From Omphiscola glabra (taxonomy: Eukaryota > Mollusca > Gastropoda > Lymnaeidae), in NCBI GenBank assembly GCA_964017045.1, contig OZ024808.1, positions 1,079,666 through 1,143,665 of the forward strand: 64,000 bases of DNA, read 5' to 3'. The notes under the pieces are model-generated. The model worked only from the letters and a program-made list of their open reading frames with translations. It was not told the origin of the DNA and searched no databases. The translations under genes were made by a program, and so were the position numbers. Positions 34,301 to 44,500 of this stretch are shown piece after piece; positions within the stretch are counted from its first letter, which is position 1; every line of letters begins with the position of its first letter.

Positions 34301-36558
34301 ATTAGGCCTAAAGTGTAATTATTAATAAAAATCAGTTATGAAAAGTGTATATTTATATTCAAACAACTAAGTTATAATGCAGGAAATATTTATCTAGTCG
34401 TTTAAAAAAGGTTTTAATTAATAATAATCACTGTTTACATTAGAGATATATCACTTCCGGTAGACTCCGGTAGATCGAGTGGAAAAAAATGGCCGCGGCT
34501 TGGAAGCCTTGAATTTTTAGTCACGGTAGTCAAGCTATAATAAAGTTGTGTGATGATCAGTACTCGATTAAAAAAGTGTTTCCCCTTTAAAAACATATAA
34601 ACTATACGAACAAATAATTTCCAAGTCCGAACACGATATAAATAAAAAAATTAAGCACAACAAGCTCACTTACCCCAATCAACCTTTCAATTGATCGTCT
34701 CAGCGTGGTCCGATCTCCTATTTATTTATACCCCCGTAACCGGCATGCATCGAGGCTTCAAATTAAAATAAGGAAATTCCGCTATTTTTAGAAATGACGC
34801 AAAACAACGCTAAACACCGACATCTACCGAAAACGAAAAGCGCCAGCTCATCACAGCGATCGCCGCTCGGCGGCCTTCGTTTTTCTACCGCCGGCGGCGA
34901 AGTATTGGGGTGCCTAAATATGCTTTAGAAATTATCCAAAACGACCACAAGTTTAGATTAACATTAATAGTTTTAGAGAATAATATTATTTTTATTGCAA
35001 ACCCAGGGATGAGTAGCGGATACTCTTAGCACACAATTGCACTTTGGGGCTGCTCTCGTTATAGCATTATCATCATAAAATCAGTATAAAGAGCTGCATA
35101 ATAATAGACAGCAAGTGTCGCACACATCAACAAACCACAAACCTGAGGAGCTATATTTGAAAGCAAAAAAGTTTGGCTCATTGCAGTTACAGAATGTCTG
35201 TGATTAGCTGCAGCTGCTAGATGCCCTCTGTCATATCCACTTCCCTGGTAGTCTTTGTTGGTAGCTCGATGGAACATATGAACTGACTGATCCTCTAAAA
35301 ATTTCATTTTGGATCTGGAAAATAAAATTAATATCAATCATAAAGGCTGCATATTAAAAAATATTAGGGACATTTATTTATTGAAGTTTACAAAACTGCT
35401 GAATAAGGGCTCAAATGTAATATCACTATAGCATTTTTTTTCTCCATTAAGTTAAGCAGCCATTCTCTCAAACTGTTGCAGTCCTACCCTTTTATAATTA
35501 GTTAATTTGAATAAGTATCTTAAAAGTTCCTGTGATGGATCGACTGTGTTAAAGGCACCCTAACCTAAAGTCCACAATATTACAATATTAACCTTCAGCA
35601 GGCCTCAGATTACCAACTGTAAAAGTCAAAGCGGACATAAGAAGAATAAGACTATGCCTTGGCGCAGATTGCCAACTGTACCTCCCCAGTCAAAGCGGAC
35701 ATAAGAAAAATACTACACCGTGGGGCAGATTGCCAAACCTCCCCAGTCAAAGCGGACATAAGAAGAAAAAGATTACGCCTTGGGGCAGAATATCATCTGT
35801 ACCTTCCCAGTCAAAGCAGACATAAGAAAATTAAGAATAAGTAAAGTTATCTAAGACTACTAACAGTAATAGAATAGACCAATAGAAATGAATAATCCTT
35901 AGCCCTTAGCCTCTTGCTTTGACCACTCTGAGGGCACTGCCTTGACAGTGAATGACAGCTAAGTCTAATTACTAATTCTTAAATTATTGAACTACCTTTC
36001 AATTCCTTCAACTCTTGTTACTTTTTCTGGTGTAAGGTGTTCCAAAACCCAGTTTGCAGTTCTTGTTCTTCGGTCATAAGATAGAATGAAATCTTCATAT
36101 GACCTCAAGTTGTCAGTGCTGGGAAAACCATGCTTTACGATTTGTCCAACAGGAGAAGATACATTATTATTACTCTTAGCTTTATCATAAGATGGTTGCA
36201 AAGCTCCTTCATCTCTAACAACCAAAGCATCATTTTGAGAGGAGGGTACACTTTTGGCATATACATTTGAATAGTTTCGAGTAAATAATATCCTTCGCTT
36301 GATCGAGCTGAGCCATTCTGAATCTGGTTCTTGGAGATATCTCCCAACAGTGTTGGTGCCAACAACAGCAACGCTGGGACTGTGACTTTCAAGACTTCCT
36401 ACCGGACTAACTGGGACTACGACTGTAGTATTATTTTGATTTTGTATAAATGATTCGCTTGTTAACTGTGATTTTTTACCCAAAAAGTAACCAATGCCCG
36501 TGGAACAGGCTACTATTGCTACAGTTTTGTGCACCTTTGTGATGAAGGGCATGCTCAT
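28364..36558 (-). CDS. ENDOG: Endonuclease G, mitochondrial DNA/RNA non-specific nuclease
   Basis: Five minus-strand exons: 36558-35996, 35314-35143, 31632-31520, 30394-30313 and 28558-28364, with phases 2, 0, 2, 0. The protein is a beta-beta-alpha metal nuclease of mitochondria that can act in apoptotic DNA breakdown. Exon 1 gives a hydrophobic N-terminus (TVAIVACSTGIGYFLGKK), then a long Ser/Asn-rich linker and KHGFPSTDNLRSYEDFILSY. Exon 2 carries FHRATNKDYQGSGYDRGHLA with the catalytic His. Exon 3 has GFNRDAWNNLEKY, with the Asn and Glu of the metal site, and YVCTGPLYLP. Exon 4 has KLYVKYEVIGENHIAVPTHF and exon 5 has YVMPNQPLPEV and LEMIERAAGLNFF. The start at 36558 (MSMPFITKVHK) is chosen because upstream in-frame codons look unlike a targeting peptide; the total is then 374 residues, longer than human ENDOG because of the N-terminal linker. 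ENDOG is the intact family member in the window. Confidence 0.93.
28577..28720. repeat. Tandem repeat of about 42 bp, 3.5 copies
   Basis: The unit contains aagctcaacaaggttagata followed by agtctcccc. It abuts the acceptor of the last ENDOG exon on the intron side. Confidence 0.8.
29700..29960. repeat. Tandem repeat of about 42 bp, 6 copies
   Basis: The unit contains gagcctggtacataagtgac and ataggaggagctagataa. It lies in the ENDOG intron between exons 4 and 5. Confidence 0.85.
30970..31232. mobile_element. Small hAT-like element with cc(a)ggggtgg ends
   Basis: caaggggtgggcaacctatg on the left is mirrored by ggttgtccacccctg on the right, and both flanks contain tttaaac. It is about 260 bp and non-coding, in the ENDOG intron between exons 3 and 4. 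Confidence 0.55.
31640..35140. other. ENDOG intron 2, probable transposon remains
   Basis: Loosely similar blocks recur (for example ataaaattttca at 32665 and 32845). A GC-rich stretch at 34450-34900 has promoter-like composition (cacttccggtag, gccgctcggcggcc), and a roughly 170-bp spaced duplication lies at 34089-34170 and 34250-34330. No protein-coding family was recognised, so identity is unknown. Confidence 0.4.
33063..33590. repeat. Two adjoining tandem repeats (73 bp x 2, about 140 bp x 2.8)
   Basis: First a 73-bp unit (gcaatccatggttcacagca) is present twice. Then a unit of about 140 bp starting at cacctgaaa and containing aaaatgagtgagctga is present almost three times. Both are in ENDOG intron 2. 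Confidence 0.75.
35604..35830. repeat. Tandem repeat of about 62 bp, 3.7 copies
   Basis: The unit contains gcagattgccaactgtacct and ccagtcaaagcggacataag. It lies in ENDOG intron 1. Confidence 0.85.
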
Positions 36559-36559
36559 G

Positions 36560-38570
36560 CTGTAACTCAGTAACTGCACTTCTAAAAATTTAATTTGAGC
36601 CGTACCTTTAAGTAATGCCCTAATTCTAATAAAATTTTTTAGATTCTCCACAGCAATACCCATAAACATTATTTTTAACGCAATAGAAATTCCCACAAAA
36701 TGTCACCAACATTTTTTTTTTATCACTCATTATTAAGCTAAATTATTTTAAATAACTATACACATTTTGAAAGCATTCAAATTTATTTTTAATGTTTAGG
36801 CTTAGTCCTTAAAATAGTTTTTTCCGAAATAGCTTTACCTTAATTTTCATAAAACAGAAAGGAAATTAATATTATCAGGCCTATACATTTTAAAAGTAAG
36901 TTTCTCTTTTTATAAAAATCTGGAATGTTATTTTTAGACATTTTTAGACATTTGACAACAAAATCATTAAAAATGGCGTCAAGCAGTAGAACGTGAGTCC
37001 AGTAGATTGTAATCTTCTCTGTGTCAAAAATAATATTTGCCATAAACTTAAGAGTTGTTCTTGTTATTTACATCCTCCTGAACATATACAAAATTTATTA
37101 TTTTAGGTCCGCTATTAATGAAAATATTAGTTAGGCTGTGGCGTTGTCTTCAATTATTTTTTTGCGCAGTGTCAGTGAGTTGGTTGAGATTGAGATTAAT
37201 GAAATTGACTTGATTGCGTGAGTAGCTTTACACATTACAGCTGTTCAATACATTTGTTTGATGAGTAGTATTGTATTAGTATGTTAAGTAAGGCTAAGGG
37301 TGGTAGGCTTGAATTTGAGTAGGCCCAAACCATATAGAAAAACTGTTATGATGCCAACAATCAACAACATAGACTGACATAGTTTACATAGTATAGTCAT
37401 CATTGATCATCAATCAATGTCAAAATGAATTATTTTGAATATGAATGAGCCCCATGCATGGCAAAAGCAAGAGTGATAGAGACCCAATAAATGGTTAATG
37501 CAGTAATGGCACATGTTTTTTTTTAGCTGTTACTTATTTAGCCTGTATGTAGCCTAATTGATTTTTAAAAATTTTACTTAAATTTACTGGTTAAAACACT
37601 CTCACTCACTGCTAACCAGGACCAATAATATTATAAATATAATTTTTTTTAAAACCTGTACGTCTCAACTGCTTGTAAAGAACATTACAGATCAGTGCAT
37701 TCAATGGTCACTTTACACAAACCCAAAGCCTGCTCCTGGCCCCTGCAGTCAGGGGGCCTCAGATATTTAAGGAGCCCTTGGATATTTAAGTTTAAGGGAC
37801 CCACAGTTGTGATGTGGAAAAAATATTACATTTCAAAGCAGTGGCACGGAAAGGTGGCCTCCAAAAGTCATGCAACAGCTCTGCACAAATTTAACCATAA
37901 ATTGAAATGAAAATCACAGCTTACACCATGACTTGTTGAAGGTTGCTGTCATTGCAGTGCCCATAAATGTGATTGTGATGTAAATGTTTGTTTTTAGTCA
38001 ATATTTACATGTCATTGTGATGAAAATGAAAAAAATTCTGAAAAAATCATTTTAAATCTGTGAAAGGTTGGGATTGTTCTTTTTTTTTACATTCTTTGGA
38101 TTATCGTATGCTTATACAAAAATGAGTACTAAAAATAGGCTACTTAAGAGACCTACTATTGCAACTAAAGACACTAAAAAGCCTACTGACTACTACTAAT
38201 GCTAGTGTTTTATAGTTGTGAATAAAGCTATTAATACATAGACTTAGGGCCTAGTATAGGACATAATTATAATGGAAAAATTATAAGAGATGCATTGTGA
38301 CCATAATAATATTTGTATATACAAAATGATCTATCATTTATTTATAGATCAAATTAGTGAAAATAATCTTATCCTCTCAATCAACCAATGGGCCTACCAA
38401 TCTCAAAAATGTATAAAAGTATCCCTGGCTAAACAATACAAATTTTAATTGATTCCAATATCCATCGAACAAAGAAATGTTTTATCCTTGTTATTATTAT
38501 TATTTCTAGTAAAAGTGAATTTTATTCTTTGGCTAACTGGAATTGCTATAATTCTGTCAAAAAGGCTGTC
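36560..38570. other. Region between ENDOG and GTF2B starts
   Basis: ENDOG reads left and GTF2B reads right, so both promoters and the first GTF2B exon (expected to encode only a few residues before the zinc ribbon) should be here. I could not single out that exon, and the small frames in this stretch look random. Confidence 0.45.
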
Positions 38571-38578
38571 AGCACAAG

Positions 38579-41500
38579 TATTTTGCAGAGAGCATCCTGA
38601 TATACCTTTGGTAGAAGATTACCATGCCGGAGACATGATTTGTTCAGTTTGTGGTTTGGTAGTTGGAGACAGGTAAGGATTTGTTGAGATCCTATTATCG
38701 TTTACCGTACCCAGTTTTTTTTTTTTTGATTCCCATAACACTTATATGAACATGTGCAGCTTTCGAATTCAAATGAAATTTGGACCTCTATCTTTTTAAA
38801 ATATTTTTTACTGAAAGAAGGAAATATAACTTAATTTTTTTCAGAGTGATTGACTTAACTTAATTTTTTTCAGAGTGATTGATGTTGGCTCGGAATGGCG
38901 AACATTTAGCAATGAAAAAAGTACAAAAGATAACTCTCGTGTTGGTGCAGCTGAGGTAAGTTATTTTTATTATTTGTCTGAGCAACTGATTGGAAATGTT
39001 TAGATCTTTCTCATCGTCATCTCTATGGAAATATTTAGATCTATCTCTGTTAGACTCTTTGAATTTTTACTAAGTAAATTCTACATATAATTTTTTTTTT
39101 CCATTTCCAGAATCCCTTATTTGATGGTAGTGACATGTCAACAATGATTGCCACTGGTACAGCGAGTGACAATTTAAGAGATGAATTTGGAAAGCCTATG
39201 TACAGAAACAGGCGGACGGTGAGTGTTGCTGTTTTTGTTTAGTTAACACTGTGACTTATATAACACTGTGACTTATATAAATAAACAGCTGAATGTATTT
39301 ACCCAAACCAAAATAAATTAAAAAAATTGCTCACATGAAGATAATATGGAGATCATATATTGTAACTGACCAATAAAATAAAGTATCCATTAAATAAAAT
39401 AAATCAGTTTATGATCCATTTGTGGGCATGTCAACCATTATGTGGTAGCATTTGAAACTGCCCATTCCAGTGTGATTCATCATCGTCAGTGGTACTACAG
39501 CCCGTGTATGGTCCTGGCCTGCCCCACCACATTCTTCCATTCGGATCGATCCATGGCTTTCTGCCTCCATGCCCAAACCCCCAACTGGTGTAAATCCTTC
39601 TCTACATTGCCGATTCATCATATTTTTGTTCAGGCATAGGTCGAAATCCAAAATTATCAGTCCGCTTTTTCGTATGAGGTTTAGCTTTCGTAACATGATT
39701 TTTTACTTGTCAGGGTCTGCTCTGCGCACAACTGTCTAGGGGTATTCCCCTTGCAGCTCTCAGGGAACCTGCCTTGGCATTGGGTTGGGTCCCTAGCCTC
39801 CACTTCCTACAAGGCAGTAGGTTCTGATTTTGGTCCACCCCATGTATTTCATTTCCCCTGTATCAGTATCTCCTGTGTGATTACAACTTTTAAATAATTG
39901 ATAATGAAACAGCAACAAAACCTGGCAAGAGTCAGGATGCCTTGTCACAGAATCTCCTTTAACTGTATTGTTTTAGAGTAGACACATTCTTTTGTGACAG
40001 AATCTCCTTTAACTGTATTGTTTAGAGTAGACACATTTTTTTGTGACAGAATCTCCTTTAACTGTATTGTTTAGAGTAGACATTCTTTTGTGACAGAATC
40101 TCCTTTAACTGTATTATTTAGAGTAGACACATTGTTTTGTGACAGAATCTCCTTTAACTGTATTGTTTAGAATAGACATACATTCTTGTGTGACAAAATG
40201 TTTGTAGCATGAGCCAGGTTTATCTTGGTTGGTGGTCAACATTAATCTGCCTGGGAGCACCCAGTGCAAGTTTTATGCAGAGATTTTTCCCTAATGAGCT
40301 TTTCAAGTCACACATAACTGAGCGTTTTAACCCTGATTATGTTATTAATTAATTATTTTACCCCTTATTTAACTCTGCTGGTAAATTGGTTAACACAACA
40401 CCTTGTAGGCTGTTTTATTTTTTAATATATATGTTGATCATCCAGTGGCACTTGTTATATCAAAGTAGCAACTTTATATATAGCAACTGCTATATCAGCA
40501 TAACAACACACAGGATTATTGTCTGGACTTTTTTTCCTTTAATAAAAATATACAAATAATATTTTTATTAAATCACCAATTATATTGATTTAATTTGTAT
40601 CACTGGATTTTTTTTTTTAAAATTAAGTCAATTTTGAATATATATCTGTTGCAGCCATACTTATTAGGTCTTGCTTATACTTGCAGATAAATAGTTCAGA
40701 CAGAGCTTTGCTAACTGCGTTTAGGGAAATTGGTCAAATGGCAGACAGACTCAATCTTCCTAAAATGTTAGTGGTAAGTACTAGACATCATCTAAGAAGC
40801 ATATTGGTGGTATGTGCTGCTTCATAAGTGCTCATTTCTCAGGTTTTTGTCTATCCTGGAAAAATGGGATGACATTGATTACAAACCCAAGGAGGTGAGA
40901 GGTTGGTCACTGGCTTCTTGTTGCTTCATTCCCCCAAGCTAATATTATGCTTGTTGGCCAAAAGATGGATATGGCCGCCTGTATACCAATTTTAACAATT
41001 TGTTTTTGTTTTGGTTTTGTTGCAGGTCTCGATATTCTAGTTTGGAATATGTCACTAAATATTACAAACATATTTTTGACAATAAAATGCCAGAGACATC
41101 TTAAAGGTGTCCATTAATAAAAAGCAATTTAAAACACGAATTTATACTTTATGTGTGTATGTATACATTTATATGTATATAGGTGCTGGGTGGTAGAGTG
41201 GTCAAAGCTGAGTCAATCCCAAGCTAGTGAACTCGAGATCTATTCTCAGCAAAAGCAAAAACCTCACCAGCACCCCAGTTGTACAACATGTTTTAATTTC
41301 GAGGTGACCACCAGGACATGTGTCACACAAAACAAATATACTAGAACTGACCCATATAAAGATGCTAGGACTGACCCATATAAAGATGCTAGAAATGACC
41401 CATATAAAGATGCTGGAAAAGACCCATATAAAGATGCTAGAAATGACCCATATAAAGATGGAAAATATAGTGCACAGTGTAGAGGTATTTTAACTCATGA

Positions 41501-44500
41501 ACAGCCTGATGTCATCAAGTTACCATGGTGTATGACCTCTAATGGGGATTTGAAGGAATTTCTGTATGGTCACTGTCAGAGACGATAAACTAAAGAAATT
41601 CTGATTTTAAACGATTATTTTTTAATTGGTGTTTAAAAGTTTGATTAACGATTTAAGTCATGGCATTATTAAAAAGCCATTTTTCAATGTATCACTGTAG
41701 TAGGTCAAGTTTCTCCTATATAAATATGGCCCCGACTTGAAAATGCTTGAGAATCTGTATAATAGAGCGACTGAGCTTAACAATGCAAGGTAGTTAACAA
41801 ATGTTTACAGGTCCTAGCATAAAGCAACATTTTTTTAAAAAAATGTCTTGCTGCATTAAAAAAAACACAAGAAAATTGTTATCCTAATAATTTGTGTCAC
41901 GACTTTCCTGGGATGGGTGAATTTCCCTTTAAATTATTGATTTAACAAAAATCGACCAGGAAACCCTAACTAGACCTCAGCCTCATTGGCATGTAAAGAG
42001 GCATGCTGGTGGTATGTACTGGAACTCTTTCTCAGTGGAATACTAATTCTTACTAACCTTTGGATATTTAGCATATGCTTTTTTCAAAATCATTATTTTA
42101 TTAGAGGGTGGCAGGGTTAATGACTGCGATCAGGTTCAAACAATAGAATACATAAGTCCCAGGGTAGGTAAAACCTGAGAAAAAACTAAACAAGCAATGC
42201 ATGTGTCTGCAAGAAGCCTTCACCAGCAAACCAAACAGTACTAATAGGGCATGAGAACAATGAAGAAAGAAAAATAACTTATGCTGTATCAGAAATTACT
42301 GCAAAATAATAGGCAAATCTGAGTAGGTGTATGGCTAGGGAATAAAATAGGGAAATCTGAGTAGGTGTATGGTAGGAGAGGGAAAAAATAAGAAAGTGGG
42401 TGGGGGTCATGATCCATACTTAAGTTCAATACAACTCTCCTATTATATTTCAGGATAGAGCGAACACTTTATTCAAGCAGGTTCATGAGGGGAAAGCCTT
42501 GAAAGGTCGCAGCAATGATGCTATAGTGTCAGCATGTATGTACATCGCTTGCAGACAGGAAGGTGTTCCCAGAACGTTAAAAGGTGAGCCTCGAGAATGA
42601 TGTAGTATTCTCAAGAGATATTTATGCATTCATTTAACTAGTAATGCACACAATATTCCAAGTGTGATGAGTTTTGGAAATCACAATTTCAGAAAAGCTA
42701 TCAAAATAAATTGTCTTTTTATATTTAATTAAGATATTGATTTCTTTGTCAAAGTTTTAAAATACATATTGGTTATAGTCATTAGATTGATTGAAATTGT
42801 TAACAGATCTGATTTTAAGTGTCATGAGATGTTAACCTGCTGGCTTATTTTTTAACTTAGGATCAGCCAATTAATTTTCACACTGCAAAAGTTGGCAACC
42901 TAATTATCTGCGTTTATTTATAGAAAATTAAAACAACACCTAAAAACAAAGATTTTCGTATAAATCCTTTATATGCATTTTTTTACAAAATTTCAAATTA
43001 ATATTCTAATATCCCACCCGTTTCTGAACCACAGATTTATTTCAACAACTATTTCAGAAAATATTGGGCACCAAACGCATTTGCGATATTTATTATTTTA
43101 AAAAAAAGAATCTCATTTTGCTCAGTTATTGGGAATTTTTATTTCATGAAATTAGTGGCATCATATTTCATCTTCCCCTTGGGATATCTGAATTTTGGGG
43201 TTGTGGGCTGGGGTTGCCAAGTTTCAGCTTGAAAGATTGACGGGAAGTGGGACACTTAACCATCCAAAGATTTTGCCCTAAACACACAAAATTGAAGTTA
43301 ATATAAAGAATTTAAAAAGTATTATGCATAGCCATCCATCTCTGTGGCGCCACTGCCCATGTAGAACTTGGGCCCACCTCCACATCCTTCCACTCAGACC
43401 TAACTGATGCTTTTCTTTTCAATGCATGGATTCCCAGCTGCTGTAGATCCCTCTCCACATTATCCATCCTTCTAAGCCTAGGTCTGCCTTTGAGCCGTTT
43501 TTCTCAAGGATTTTGATGATGCATAACTGCTCCTGCCAAGTAGTTGATTTTACAAAATATGCCACACGTTAGTGGAGAAAATACTTTTTATCTCAGCTTA
43601 GATATGAGTCACTGCTGGGAATAGCTTAAGAGTGCTACATGTAGTTACAGGAATAGTTTAACAGTACTACATGTAGTTACAGGAACAGCTTAAGAGTACA
43701 ACATGTATTTACAGGAACAGCTTAAGAGTAATACATGTAGTTACAGGAACAGCTTAAGAGTACTACATGTAGTTACAGGAACCGCTTAAGTACTGTAGTA
43801 CATACATTCCATACAGTTTATAAACTTCACTTTGAGTGTGAGTAAAAAAATATAATAAATTATATGAAATTATTTTTCAGTTATTTTATCATTGCATCCA
43901 CCAATGACTTCACAATATTTTATGTATGTCATGCAGTGGCGTAACAACGGCTTGGCATTGGGGCAGTTGCCAAGGGCGCTGGCAGTTCAAAAGGGCGCAG
44001 CTAAATCTCTAATTTTTAAATATTTATTTAAATAAAGGGCGCAAAAAATAAATTAGCCAAGGGTGTCAAAAACCCAGTTACGCTCCTGATGGCACATGAA
44101 AACACCCCCCCCCCCCCATTGTTTTCCCTACTTGTCACAAAATGTATACAACCGAATCAAACATTAATGAAATCCGCCAGCCGCTGATGAGCGACATCAT
44201 TAATGGATGGCCCCATATAAAACAATTTTTCTTTTTTACATAAGTTTTATACTCTGATAGTTTGATAGGGTTGCTTGATTTATTAAGTTTATTAATGTAA
44301 ATTAATAATGTTGATATTTTATCGAATCAAACTTTATTCCAGTTAACATTGCTTACATAGAGACTTTATCTCTGTTGTAAGTTTAATGCTTGTATTTAAA
44401 TCTCATTCCAATCTTTCCCCTTCCCCCAGAGATCTGTGCTGTGTCTAAGATAAGCAAGAAAGAAATAGGAAGGGTCTTTAAACTCATCCTTAAGAACTTG

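Noticed and set aside
34480..34510. Short GC-rich start (atggccgcggcttgg) resembling a new gene's first exon
   Set aside because: The frame stops after seven codons and no donor or downstream exon was found.
36840..37043. 67-codon reverse frame upstream of ENDOG
   Set aside because: AT-driven frame without family similarity; it lies where promoters are expected.
41165..41235. tRNA-like or SINE head (gctgggtggtagagtggtc)
   Set aside because: An A-box-like stretch is present but no proper B box or cloverleaf could be formed, so I do not call a tRNA or SINE.
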